Notes: generated by a model from the letters alone, not told the origin. 64,000 bases of DNA from Charina bottae (GCA_023362775.1 JALMGJ010000020.1:1612001-1676000), one strand, 5' to 3'. Counted from the stretch's first letter, positions 11,116-22,464 are shown. Numbers and translations: made by a program.

Positions 11116-11358
11116 TTCTAGATCAGGGGTGGGCAACATCAGGCCCGCGGGGCTCCCGCCCGCAAACCCCACCCCTTCCATGCGATTGGCTCCCGCCCGC
11201 AAACCCTGCCCCCCAGTGCTTGTGATTGGCTCCCACCCGCAAACTCCAGCCCCCGGTCCATGGAAATCCCGGACACCCTGCCCCCACCCCCCGGTCCCCG
11301 GTTATAAATATCCAAATGGCCCTTGGCAGAAAAAAGGTTCCCCACCCCTGTTCTAGAT
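11116..11358. mobile_element. hAT MITE (CAGGGGTGGGCAAC ends) with CCAAT/GC modules
   Basis: The element spans 11124-11350 (227 bp). Its ends are caggggtgggcaac and, inverted, caggggtggggaac. It is flanked by a perfect ttctagat duplication (11116-11123, 11351-11358), which fits the hAT target preference nTnnnnAn. The interior repeats a roughly 40-bp unit with ATTGG (11185 and 11225) followed by ctcccgcccgcaaac and a C-run, the same internal module as the MITE at 8522 although the termini differ. Confidence 0.87.
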
Positions 11359-14300
11359 AATGCTACTAATATGAAGAAAATGTAGCAAAAGAGGCATAAT
11401 ACTGTGTTAGAATGAGCTGCTCAGTTACAAATAAAAATAATAAAAATTTATTTAAAGATGCAGACAAGAAAGCATGGTCCAGCAGCAGAAAAACCTTCCT
11501 AGATGGCTGAGATGCATCTATCAGTTCCTATGGATTTCCAACTAGTAGTTTATTAAGTTATTTGACTACATGCTTTTCAGAGTGATAGTGCACAGAAAAT
11601 ATACAGTATTTGTAAAACCCAAAGGCTATTTTACTTTTAGATAATGTTGGTTAAAGGAACTTAATCAACAGGTGGCACTTCATCACCTTAGTTAAAAACT
11701 GAAGGAAAGCTTGTCACTTACAGCATATAAAATTCACTGAGGAACACTTTATTTTTATTATAATAATTTTAGCTGTTAGTTGTTAAAATTTCCTACCTAT
11801 TTACATTAAAAAATATTTTTATGATAAAAGTACTCCCACCTAGCCTAGCCCAAGAGATTTCAGGAGCTGTATATTCTACTTTTTTTTTTCAAGACATTTA
11901 CACTTAGTTTAATGTATTAGTTTAATGTATACGTTTGTAGGCTAGCATAAGATGACTAGTGAGATGATATTCAAAACAGGAATATAAAAATAGGTTTGTC
12001 CTCTAATTTGATTACTGATGTAAGTATTCAGTGATTTACTAAACATCCAAACCCATCCACTGTTTACAAGTAACAATTACTGTGCTAATCGAATTTTTCT
12101 TTTGTATGTTTACCCTACAGCAAAGCACTGTAGATCCTTTATGAACACAAAGAAGTATGCAACCATCTATCATGCCTTTTATTAGCTTTCAATTATACTA
12201 TCAAATTTCAAAGGTAAAGAACAGCTAAGGAAACTAATTAAGATAGCAGACATGTCATCTAAAAGGGTTACAATTACTTCCCTATGATCACTGGACCATT
12301 ATGTCAAAAAATGGAACACTAACAGCATATTGCATTTGTTTCTAAGGTTATCTCTTCCAACTGGATTCTATTGACCAGTTCCCTGATCTGTCCTGAGCCG
12401 ACATTACAGAGAACAAGTGCAGTTTCACTACAGCTTAAAGCACTCCTCGTTGCTATCACGTTCATTCATTCATTTCGTCGGGCATAGCAGTTTGGTGTTC
12501 ATGCTGCTTTTTCTTGCTGGGAAATCCTTGGGAGGTCCAGCAGCCAGATGTGTAGACTATTTAGCTGTGACAAGTCACGTTGCCCGGGGTGCACCACGAG
12601 GAGGCTAGTCTACACTGCATGGTACATTGCTATCAGGCTTTAGGGGGGCCACTCCAGGGATTGATTTCAGGATGAATTGAGCCCACTCATCATATTTCCA
12701 TCACATCCTAGACTTACCTATGACTTTCATTAGCACTGCCCCCATTTGAAGGGGAAATTTAAAAAATGTCACTAGCGTCAGTTTTCTTCCCTCTGTTTTC
12801 TCCTTTTCCACTCAAATATCTTGCTCTCCAATTGTTTATACTTTCTGTCTCCAAATAAGTTTGGTTTTTTGTGTCTGCACTTGCCACAGAAAAATGATTC
12901 TGAGACTTAGGAGGGCATAAACTAATATTTCTGGAGAAGAGACTGAGTTGCGTCATGGGAAGAATGGAAAAGTACAGCAGCCAAAACCTAATGGATGGAA
13001 GTAGCTCTCTTCTGGCACTGAACGTTTATTAAGGGAGCAGATACTTTGACAGCTGTAGTGAAGCCAGAGCTTTCGGGCTCCCAACCTTATACCCTAAGCC
13101 TCGGACTTAATGGTGCCACTGAAAGCCTAGCAGAAAATGAAACAAGCTGACACCATTTTGTTGTATTCAACATTTTAATCTAGTTTGTTATTGCAGCATA
13201 AGAGATAAAGGATGGAAAATGGCTCTGTTGATGGTCAGGATGCTTTTCAAGCCAAAGGTACTTGTGGCAAGTGTCAAAACTGTCATGCAATGAAGCAGTA
13301 GGATCTCTGAGAACAGAAGTGATATTGAGATAAATGTTGTGAATTACCGCTGCAAGTTAAGAGTAACTGATCCAACTGACTGTGGAGATGATAAAAGTAA
13401 CAAAGTAGTAACAGGATATAGGCTCACACAACAGCCTGTGAGATTTCAAAATAGAAGAGATTGGCTTAGCTTGACAGAGAAGTTTTAATATTCAGTAGAC
13501 ATGGATATTAAACATTTGGGACTATGTACTCAAAAAGGACTCTGCTTAACAAAATGGCGGGAGGTCTTGCTAAAGGGTGGCTAAAAACTAAGGAGCATAA
13601 CTTATCAATGCAGTGAAGCTAGAAGCACACAATATACTGTAGTTTTGAGAATCCAAGAAGAATTCTTTACTGAACAGTGAAGTGAGCACAAACAGACTGT
13701 TCTGATTAAATTACAAACCACCCAACGGATTGTTGTCCCATCAGACTTTGTAGACAAACTTGATCTACAGTGGTACAGACATCTCACATTGGAACACTGT
13801 TTGAACGAGAATTAGGAAAACTCTCACAATTAAAGAAATTAAAGTAAAAATGTTGATTATGGTGGATATGGTTTGATAACAATGTGAGTGCAGCATTGTT
13901 CTCAAATGGAAATTTTATGAGCACAGGTTTGTTGGCACCAATTGTGAGAACACTGAGAGTTGTGTCAAATCCATATCCTGCTTATTGGGCATATCCACAT
14001 ATCCAGGTTGCTACCAAATGTTTCTGGAGGACAGGAACAGATGACATAATCCACTAGTAGCCTCAGCTTACTATATATGCGACCTCCACTCACGTTTTCC
14101 CACTCCATATTGAAAATACTGTTTCCAAGCCTTGTGCCAGCTCAAGTGTTGCTGTCTGTAGCACTTCGGCTACTGTGAGCAGTGGCAGGAATACCCTCTC
14201 ACCTGCAACTTTCTGTTCTCTGCTGCAGCTGGTTACTAATGGCGTTCCAGTAGCAGAGTTGTTGTAACATTGGCCTGACATAGTGTTACTGGTTCAAAAT

Positions 14301-14377
14301 CCAGTAGAATCTTTTTTCAAAAATTATTATTCCCTGCCCCCCTCCCCACTTTACCAGTGAATTTTGTTTTTAAATGA
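11359..14377. other. Unannotated 3-kb stretch
   Basis: No repeat family, exon or RNA gene recognised. Open frames here are short and random-looking. The far side is the copia insertion site. Confidence 0.5.
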
Positions 14378-14382
14378 TGCAC

Positions 14383-14834
14383 TGTTGGGGTTTGATAAAC
14401 CCAGGAATTTACTGCTAGATATAAATTATACAGAGAGGCTTGATTTCTAGGTGAGAGGTGAAATATTCTGCACAGTCACCCAATTAGCAGCCATTGTTGT
14501 AGGAATGATGTGTCAGTGTGTGACTCATACAACAGGTGCTTAGAGTTAGGTTGGGTGTGGTGAATAACGAGAGTGACCTATAATGTGATTGGTCAGGTTC
14601 ACTATATATGCAGAGACATTCTCATTTCCCATTATTCCCATTTTACCTCGTGAATGCTGTATCATTGATGGTGTATCATTTTGTTACCTGTGGAAGTGAT
14701 CTGTAAATACGTATGTATATAAAGTAAATAGGATATTTGATATAACTTCTGTTTGGAGTCTATTTACTGCATAGTATGTGGATCACTGGTGCCTAGGAGA
14801 GAGAAGCAGGCCGCTCCATCCGCGCGCCCCGACA
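14383..14834 (+). repeat. Copia 5' LTR (452 bp)
   Basis: Begins tgttggggtttgataaaccc and ends cgcgccccgaca (TG...CA). It contains a TATA-like tatataaag at 14716-14724, probably the element promoter. About 311 bp of its middle, including this TATA, are missing from the 3' LTR. Confidence 0.93.
14716..14724 (+). promoter_or_regulatory. TATA-like box in copia 5' LTR
   Basis: The sequence tatataaag lies about 110 bp before the LTR end, a plausible U3/R promoter position. Assignment is by motif only. Confidence 0.45.
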
Positions 14835-14848
14835 GGTTATGGGCCCAG
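14835..14848 (+). promoter_or_regulatory. Copia primer binding site, initiator tRNA-Met interior
   Basis: ggttatgggcccag follows the 5' LTR directly. Its reverse complement, ctgggcccataacc, equals nucleotides 26-39 of vertebrate initiator tRNA-Met as I remember that sequence. It pairs with the anticodon-stem region, not the 3' acceptor end. Drosophila copia is known to prime from a 39-nt half of this tRNA, so the match supports half-tRNA priming here. Confidence 0.8.
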
Positions 14849-15096
14849 AGGCGACGGAGACGCCATAGACGACGGAAGGCTTTGCACTGGCTGTGGATCA
14901 TGTGCAGTCTGTGAGCTGGAAGCTTTGGAAGCCTATCCAGGAGTCGTGTGGCTATTTGGAGTGATTTGGAGCTTTAACAGGTTCCGTGCCTGCGTGTGTG
15001 TTTTTTCTCTCCTACGCTTGTTTTGCAGCTGGAGGACATTCTGATAGGGTCTGTGTCTTTAATCATCGGTGTCTGCCCAGAAGGGGCTGAAGACAG

Positions 15097-18000
15097 ATGA
15101 GCACAGCGAAGATGTTGCCGGCAGTCGGGGGAGGTTTTCCTCTGGAAAGACTGAATGACAATAATTATTCGTCATGGGCATATAAAATGGAAATGTATCT
15201 TCAGCGTGAAGGGCTTTGGAGGAGTGTACTTTGCCCTGAACCAGACCTGGAAGATGAAGAAGTTGCTCTAAAGGACGATAGAGCATTGGCAAGCATAATT
15301 TTATGTCTGCAGGATAGCCAATTGTGTTATGTTAGAGACTGTCAGTTAGCCAATAAGTGTTGGGAAGCTTTAAAGAATGTTTATCTAAGAAGCTCGCCGT
15401 TATGTAAGGTTTTACTAACAAGGAAACTTTATCACGCCAGATTAGGTGTATCTGATAATATTAAGGATCACCTGCATTATATGACAGAGTTGTTTCAGGA
15501 GCTGGCTCAGAGAGATATGCCATTTACAGAAGCTAATAAAGTGTATATAGTTCTCAGTTCTCTAAATGAAACGTGGGATACTTTGGCAATGAACTTCGGG
15601 TCATTATCTGAGGAAGATTTGACCATAAAATACTTATCTGGCAGGCTTTTGGAAGAAGAGCAAAGAAGAAAGCAGTGTTCTAACATAATCAGGTCTAAGC
15701 AAAACAGTGTTTTTGTTAAGGAATGTTCTGATAACCAAAACAATGTATTATTTGTAAAGCGAAAATGTTTCTACTGTGGGTCACAAAAGCATTTGTTGCG
15801 GGATTGTGATAAGAAATGGAAGCCGAAGGCCAAGCTGAAAATCTCCAAGCCGGGAGATGCTGCACAGCTGTCTTTAATTAGTTCAAGGGTTCAAGATTTA
15901 AAGGGACCATTTTTACTTGACAGCGGGGCTTGTCAGCATATAGGAAATAACAGACAGATGTTTAAGAGTTTTAGGCAGGCTGATAGAGATCATGTTACTC
16001 TAGCTAATGGAAGCATTGCATCTGTGACTGGTAAGGGATTTGTATATGTACCAGGGTTAAATATTGAATTATCAATGTTGTGTGTACCTGAACTGGAGTA
16101 CAATATAATTAGTGTGTCACAATTGGATAAACAGGGTTATACTATACAGTTTGGAAATAATGAATGTATTGTTATGAAAGATAACAATGTTTGTGGCAAA
16201 GGTATTTTGCAGAACTGTCTTTATGAAATAGTTCAAACCAGGACAAGCAGAAGCCAACATGTGGCTACAATTAATAAGCCAACACATGATTCATGTGAGC
16301 ACCTGTGGCACAGAAGGCTTGGGCATCCGAGTTTCAAAGTGATTGAAAAGATGTCAGAAGCAAGTTCTGGAATGGAATTGAAAAAGTGCCAAGTGTATTT
16401 GGATTGCACAGCTTGTAAGGTTGCAAAATCAAAAGTATTTCCTGTGAGCAAATTCAGTGATAGGAAGTCACATAAATGTTTTGAATTAGTTCACGCTGAC
16501 TTAATTGGTCCACTACCAGCTACAATAGGGGGTGCTAAATATGTTTTAGTCATTGTAGATGATTACACTAGATTTGGGTTCTGTTACCTATTGAAAGCTA
16601 AAAGTCAAACATTTTAAAAGTTTAGAAACTGGGTGCAGTTTGTGGAACGTAGATATAGCACAAAGGTGTGTAGTTTACAAACTGACCGGGGTACAGAGTT
16701 TCTGAGTGGGAGTTTTCAGCAATGGCTCCGTAGAAGGGCCATTGTGCATAGGAGAACCCACCCACATAGTTCAGCTGAGAATGGCGTGGCTGAACGTAGG
16801 AATTTGGCATTGCAGACAGTAAAGGATTCACTCATTGCTGACTCAGGGTTATCAAGTGGATACTGGGGAGAGGCAATATTAACTGCTAATTATTTAATTA
16901 ACAGGTTATGGAGTGTATCTGTAAACCAAACTCCATATTATATGTTATATGGCAAGAAGCCACCATTAGCTCATTTGAATGTGTTTGGGTGCACTGCCTA
17001 TGTTCACGTGCATAAGGAAGTATGTAGGAAGGGACAGGCAAAAGCACAGAAGATGACGTTTGTGGGGTATGAGCCAGGGACCAAGGGATATAGGTTCACT
17101 GATGGCAGGAAAGTTGTTATTTCTAGATCAGCAAGTTTTTGTGAGCACAGCAATTGGCAGAGATTACACGGGAGCAGTGAGGTTTATCTTCCTAGTCAGG
17201 GACGTTTTGAGTTTTCAGAGCGGATAGAGGCCACTGATGTGATTAAGAAGGAAGAGGAATTAACTCCTAGTGTGCCAATGATGCAGGATGCTACAGTGTT
17301 GCGTAGATCTGAGAGAGTTAACAAGGGCATACCACCTCAACGTTATTCACCAGGTGATGTAAAAGTGTGTTTTATTGATTATGAACCTCGTAATTACAAG
17401 GACGTATTGAAGTTGCCACAACACGAGCAGAGTAGATGGAAAGCTGCTATGGATGTGGAAATGAAAGCCATTAATTCTCATAAGGTTTTCAAATCTACTA
17501 GGCTGCCTGAGGGGCATAGAGCAGTAGGCTGTAGATGGGTGTATAAGAAGAAAACCTTAGTGAATGGTGATATTCAGTATAAGGCTAGGTTGGTAGCACA
17601 AGGATTTTCCCAGATAAAGAATCAGACTTATGATGAAGTTTTTGCAGCAACGCTAAGAGGGGAGACATTTAGGTTTGCCTTAGCAATGGCAGCAGCTGGG
17701 AATTGTGTAGTACAGCATTATGGTATCACTACAGCATATTTGCATGCTGATTTGAATGAAGAGATCTATATGACTGAAGCCCCAGGTTATGAATCAAAGA
17801 TTGCAGGAAGGGTATACAAGTTGCAGAAAGCATTGTATGGACTCAAGCAGTCGGCACGTTGCTGGAATCTAACTTTAGATAAAGAATTACAAAGAATGGG
17901 ATTCAAGTGTAGTATAGCTGACCCATGTCTGTATGTAAAGCAATGTGAAAATGATGAACAGATTTTGCTTTTGATATTTGTAGACGATTTGTGTCTTATA

Positions 18001-18123
18001 GCGAAAGATCAAAGCAGGGTAATTGAATTTACTGAAAATCTGAAACAACACTTTGATGTCAAAGATCTGGGAGAAATTAAGAATTACCTAGGCATAGGTA
18101 TTCAGAAGGTTGATGGGGGTTAA
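15097..18123 (+). pseudogene. Copia gag-pol polyprotein, broken
   Basis: The first ATG is at 15097. The frame runs to TAA 16615-16617 (506 codons) and continues in the same frame to TAA 18121-18123. Domains in order: Gag with a CX2CX4HX4C zinc knuckle (CFYCGSQKHLLRDC, residues 224-237); aspartic protease with DSGACQH (Asp 275); GAG-pre-integrase H/C motif near residue 400 (LWHRRLGHPS, CTACKV); integrase core with Asp at 16498, Asp at 16684 (QTDRGTEF) and Glu at 16777 (AENGVAERRN); and RT with CRWVYKKK, TTAYLHADL and FVDDL (17977-17991). The RT Asp expected just before TAYLHADL is Gly (GGT, 17722-17724). RNase H is reduced to C-terminal remnants, so only gag, protease and most of integrase precede the first stop. 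Confidence 0.93.
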
Positions 18124-18444
18124 GTTCTAGAGCAGCGGAAGAAAACTGAAGCACTGCTAAGAGAGAACAATATGGAACATTGCAAGGAAGTTCCAACCCC
18201 GATGACAACAGATTTTGTTAAAACAGCGACTGGAGATGATGACAAAACTTCATGTGATCAAGAATATGTGATAAGTCAATAATTGGAAGTTTATTGTATT
18301 GTATTGTATTGCAATATTGTCCATCTGAATGTAATGTAGCAGATGTGATGACAAAGCCTCTAAGCATAGACAGACATAGGATGTGTATATCTCAAATGTG
18401 TATGTCTTCTATTCTGTACAATTGAATGTAATATCTATTGTAAA
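18124..18444 (+). pseudogene. Copia RNase H remnants and 3' untranslated region
   Basis: The frame continues beyond the stop for about 50 codons (EVPTPMTTDF), then breaks. Near 18316-18400 the typical copia C-terminal segment (ADVMTKPLSIDRHR-like) appears in a shifted frame, so most of RNase H has been deleted. A short (ATTGT)n run at 18293-18313 marks the junction. Confidence 0.75.
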
Positions 18445-18453
18445 TTGAAGGGG
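18445..18453 (+). promoter_or_regulatory. Copia polypurine tract
   Basis: ttgaagggg lies directly before the 3' LTR start. It is a purine run of the kind that primes plus-strand synthesis. Confidence 0.65.
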
Positions 18454-18594
18454 TGTTGGGGTTTGATAAACCCAGGAATTTACTGCTAGATATAAATTAG
18501 ATATAACTTCTGTTTGGAGTCTATTTACTGCATAGTACTTGGTCGCTGGTGCCTAGGAGAGAGAAGCAGGCCGCTCCATCCGCGCGCCCCGACA
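18454..18594 (+). repeat. Copia 3' LTR, internally deleted (141 bp)
   Basis: Same ends as the 5' LTR (tgttggggtttgataaaccc, cgcgccccgaca), but the middle 311 bp are gone. The junction falls between taaatta and gatataac, near a gatata repeat. A few substitutions cluster near 18538-18548. Confidence 0.92.
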
Positions 18595-19068
18595 TGCACT
18601 CCTGAAACACTGGAGCCTTTTTTCTTTTCATTCAACTCTTTTGAACTACTTGGGTTATTTTGGAACTGGGATGAAACTCTTCTACCTCAATATGTCTATG
18701 AAGGTTCTCAGTCATCCAGGTGGAATTGTCTGTAGCTTGAATCATGTCAGCTGGATTTCTATTTTCTCAGTGGAAACGTTTCGCTCCTTATCCAAGGAGC
18801 CTCTTCAGTCTGAGCAAAGTTGGTAAGGGAATCCTAAATATGTTTCTAGGTAGCTGTGTGACCTTACACCTGGGGCTAGGTCATGGTTATATTGAGATGT
18901 TATTTTTAAGTCCTTTTATCATCTAAAGGAGGATCGTTAAGATCACCATGCTGCTGTTGAGCTTGTGAAATGGTCTTAATCTTCCTAGGCACAGAAGACA
19001 ATGCGGGGAGGAAGATGGGGGAGAGGTTGTGCCTGAGGCCCCCACCTCTATTCAAGGAAGGATTTTCC

Positions 19069-19128
19069 AAGTTGGCATAAATGGATTCCTTATCCTTATC
19101 CATAAATGGAATCCATTTATGCCAACTT
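19069..19128. repeat. Short perfect hairpin inside the Penelope-like insertion
   Basis: aagttggcataaatggattcc and its reverse complement (19107-19128) flank a 16-bp centre made of ttatcc words. It sits at the middle of the larger inverted repeat, close to the arm junction. Confidence 0.7.
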
Positions 19129-19214
19129 ATGTCAATATAACCATGACCCAGGTGTAAGGTCACACAGCTACCTAGAAACATATTTAGGATTCCCTTACCA
19201 ACTTTGCTCAGACT

Positions 19215-19252
19215 GAAGAAGCTCCTTGGATAAGGAGCGAAACGTTTCCACT
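19215..19252 (+). ncRNA. Hammerhead-ribozyme-like core
   Basis: ctgaaga, one extra base, a 7-bp stem gctcctt/aaggagc with ggat loop, then gaaacgtt. This order (CUGANGA, stem II, GAAA, very short self-complementary stem III ACGU) is the layout of dimer-type hammerhead motifs reported in Penelope-like elements. The extra base after CUGAAGA departs from the canonical core, so activity is unproven. Confidence 0.4.
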
Positions 19253-19293
19253 GAGAAAATAGAAATCCAGTTGACATGATTCTTCTACCTCAA

Positions 19294-19470
19294 ATGACAG
19301 GAAAAATGATAAAATAATTCACCAGCAAACTTATTTTTAAAAAAAAAGCAGTAAAAAGGGTAAGTGAGAAAGGAAAAAAAGCAATTAAAAACAAACCAAC
19401 ATACAAAGAAAAACATTTCTGTTGGATTTTGAATCAATCACGTTCTGCATATCAGGCTTCACCACCAAGA
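19294..19470. other. AT-rich gap
   Basis: A-rich sequence between the Penelope-like insertion and the next LINE. Nothing recognised. Confidence 0.4.
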
Positions 19471-19477
19471 GTCTCCT

Positions 19478-19968
19478 ATAACATGGCATGGGACCAGGTT
19501 ACCTGGGGGACCATCTCATCCCCAGAACATCGACCCGCCCCACCCGGTCATGCAGAGAGGGCTTGCTACGGACCCCGTCTGTAAGAGAATTCCATCTGGT
19601 GGGGTCCAGGAGGCGGGCCTTCTCTGCAGTGGCGCCCGCCCTTTGGAACATTCTGCCCCTGGAGGTGAGGCAGGCCCCACACTCCTGACCTTCCGAAAAC
19701 AATTGAAGACCTCGCTCTGCCACCTCGCTTGGGATGGGAAGGGTAATAGCTCCTCTTGGGGGTGGCTTGTGCCGTAGAGTTCTTTTAAATATAACATCAT
19801 AGCCTCATGGATTTTATATATTTATATCTAATTTATTTTTTAGAGTGGTTATATTGTATTTTATATGTTTTTAATTACTAACTTTGTTGTAAACCGCCCA
19901 GAGTCCCCCTTGTGGGGGGAGTTGGGCGGTGATAGAAGTTGGATAAATAAATAAATAAAAAATAAATA
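19478..19968 (+). mobile_element. L2-like LINE 3' end
   Basis: Encodes, with frameshifts, the ORF2 C-terminus (GPGYLGDHLIPRTSTRPTRS, EFHLVGSRRRAFSAVAPALW, NILPLEVRQAP), then the tail ccgcccagagtcccccttgt and a GATAAATAAATA run. Same family as 26428-28711 and 46430-47060. 5'-truncated. Confidence 0.85.
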
Positions 19969-21214
19969 ACAGTGGCAGCAGACATCATTGAGCCTACCCC
20001 AATAAATGTAAAAAAGGAATTTTTATTGTAAATCATCTTGTTGTATCTATCTGCATTTTGATGTTTTAACTTTGCTCATATAAATTTAATTTAACTGTGT
20101 ATACATATATTGTTCCATGTAAACTTATAAAAGTGTCTATGTCCAGTACGTGTCCCTGCCCATAGAAAGGAAGGAAAGTAATTGGCTACTGCTTTCCTGG
20201 CACACAACAGTACTGGGGGCTACAGTAGCTGGCAGTCCAGACTGAAGAGCTGGCAGGTCACTGCTGACGCATCCCAGCAGACAGACCTTTCTTACAGAAA
20301 CTCAAGGTCCAGCTATCATCAGCACAGGACAAGATGCAATGCAGATATGCCCCCTTATGTTGGGAGTTCTGAAAATAAAAAGCAAGAAGACGCTGGGAAC
20401 CAAGGACAATGCAACTGTCTGTGCCAGATGTGGGGAGGGGAATTGTATGCTCACAAAGGAATGTTTTCATTAGAGGCTTCGCACCAATTTTTTTTAGTTC
20501 CAGCTTTCTCTGTGATCCTGTAGCATAATTCAATTAAATAACTTTCCTTTTCTACCAAGAAACCGAGTGAAGTTGTTTTGTTTGAAGTTAACGCCAGTGA
20601 TCAGTACACTACCCACAATGCTCTCTACCATCCCAATGGGAACTTTTTTGAGCCCAAAGACATTGCTGCAAATATATAAAATGCTAGAGGCTGGGGGTTT
20701 ACTTTGCAACATGCCACTTTCCTATTTTAAAGAATTGGGTGGCTGTCCTGGTCCCCTAGGTCAGAGTTGTTTGACTGTAAAGTTGTAAATCCAGCAGGCA
20801 AAGACATAGTCACAAATATAAACGAATTTCAATTGGAAGAGTTTACATCTGTAGTTCACAGTGCAAGCAGTGTTTGAGGTCCATGTTGAACTTCACAAGA
20901 TGATTTAGAAGAAAATGCAAAGCAAACAAGATTAAGCTAATGTGGAGAATTATGCCAGATGGCACTCCAGTGTAACCTTAAATACAGGAAAGTCAGCCTC
21001 TAATCTGAGCATAACTGGCATCAGTTTATCCTGATTTCTATCACTAGAAGGCATCTGAATAACTCTGCTTGTGCCAGATGCTTTTCTGTGCATCCAACCA
21101 TTACTCAGCCTCCCTGCTTTATGAAGTCTCACACAGAAGTATCTGGGTGCATACTGGCATCCCCAAGCACCACACTGCAGATCCGTGATTTAAGGAGTCT
21201 GAAGAAATCTTAGA
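19969..21214. other. Unannotated stretch
   Basis: About 1.2 kb. Open frames at 20182-20523 and 20567-20788 show no domain or splice context. Nothing supported. Confidence 0.5.
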
Positions 21215-21325
21215 TTCCACACTAAGGACTAGATTTCAACTAGACTAGATTTCAGCTAGATTCAACTAGATTTCAACTAGATTTCTCCCTTTCAACCCTT
21301 ATATTCTATGATTCTATGGCTGATG
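21215..21325 (+). repeat. CR1 3' tail relic with local tandem repeats
   Basis: Several ctagatttcaa words repeat at 21230-21290. The fragment ends tttcaacccttatattctatgattctatgg in pieces, resembling the CR1 terminus (ccaaccctatgattctatga). Short and decayed. Confidence 0.5.
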
Positions 21326-22205
21326 TTTGAGGGCTTAACTGAGGCATCAGAGCTCATTGATGTTCCTATCATGATTTAGGACCAAGAACAATTAAAGTAG
21401 ATGCCAGCAACTCTCAAGAGAAAATTAAATCAGTCTATCTCAGGCAAGGTCCCCCATATTTTACAATTACATTCCAGGAAAATTCTACTGCCTTCTTTCA
21501 TCAAGGGGTGGACTTAATCCAGTGACCCAGAGGAGCACTCCTCACTAAGATAATATTGCTCAACACTGCATCTCCCTTGAACAAGCCAAAGTGACATAAT
21601 GAGTGGTAGCTCTTTAAAAAGTCAAAACAAGTTCTGAGAAGCTAGAACTACTTGAGGATTCTTCTGTCTTGTGTATAAAACCCTGCTGTTTGCTCCAAGT
21701 CAGGACTCAGGTAACTTGGTTGTATTATGGCTATAGAATTGCTCTCTTTGATGTTGAAAGTGAAATGCTGAACCTTGTGGCTATGTGTAAAAACTGTCTG
21801 GGTTCCTGATGTTCTTTCTCTCTCCTATGTTGCTTTCTCTTGCTTCTATTACTGCCTTGGTTGATGGAAGAGCTAATGAAGCATGACACTTTCAGTGCTG
21901 AGATATGACAGTCCTTTAAGTATACCATCTTACTGTCTGACAGATTATTATGTTTCAGAGTATATGCTGAGGAAGTGTGCCCGATTACGTACGAATTGAC
22001 CTTTCAAAGGTGGTAAATTGCATGCAAGCAAGAAGTACAGTGCAATAATGAACCAAGTCAATTTTATCAGAGTTTGGTGGACACCGTGAGGAGCAGTTCC
22101 TGATACATAGGCATCAATAACCAGAATGAAGTGAAAAATTCAACAACATATTGTGAATTGCTTGAAGAACTGAGAGTGCTTGATACAGATATATGGCCAA
22201 GTACG
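21326..22205. other. Unannotated stretch
   Basis: No repeat family or gene recognised. Confidence 0.5.
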
Positions 22206-22464
22206 GTAAATGCATGAGAGCCAGTTTGGTGTAATTGTTAAGGCATCAGGCTAGAAACCAGGAGACTGTGAATTCTAGTCCCGCCTTACGCACAAAGCCA
22301 GCTGGGTAACCTTGGGCCAGTCACTCTCTCTCAGCCCTAGGAAGGAGGCAATGGCAAACCACTTCTGAAAAACCTTGCCAAGAAAACTGCAGGGACTTGT
22401 CCAGGCAGTCTCCAAGAACTGGACACGATTGAATAGATTAAAAATTAAACAAACAGTAAATGCA
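22206..22464 (+). mobile_element. tRNA-derived SINE with 9-bp target duplication
   Basis: The SINE spans 22215-22455, flanked by gtaaatgca (22206-22214, 22456-22464). The head (gagccagtttggtgtaattg, gtgaattctagtcccg) is tRNA-like with A and B box spacing. The core gctgggtaaccttgggccag is shared with the minus-strand SINE at 3455-3637. The tail, ggacacgattgaatagatta, is of the RTE/BovB type. Non-coding; transcribed by pol III when active. Confidence 0.82.

Larger units (their letters stand above)
14378..18599 (+). mobile_element. Ty1/copia LTR retrotransposon, near full length
   Basis: The element spans 14383-18594 (4.2 kb) between perfect 5-bp duplications tgcac (14378-14382, 18595-18599). 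Order: 5' LTR, primer site, leader, one gag-protease-integrase-RT frame in the copia order (integrase before RT), polypurine tract, 3' LTR. Lesions are two in-frame stops (16615-16617, 18121-18123), loss of most of the RNase H region, a Gly in place of the first RT catalytic Asp, and a 3' LTR lacking about 311 bp that the 5' LTR keeps. Ty1/copia elements are rare and patchy in vertebrates. It is inactive as it stands. Confidence 0.95.
18678..19293. mobile_element. Penelope-like inverted-repeat insertion with 13-bp target duplication
   Basis: tcttctacctcaa occurs at 18678-18690 and again at 19281-19293. The 590 bp between begin tatgtctatgaaggttctca and consist largely of a long inverted repeat (18741-18894 against 19132-19280). 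Each arm carries a cgaaacgtttcc segment next to a strong stem (gctcctt ggat aaggagc). I associate these words with the terminal repeats of Penelope-like retroelements, which often insert in inverted arrangement. No coding region is present. A second small hairpin is at 19069-19128. Confidence 0.65.

Noticed and set aside
14778..15044. 88-codon frame with several Cys residues before copia gag
   Set aside because: It overlaps the LTR end, the primer site and the leader; the Cys spacing fits no zinc-binding motif.
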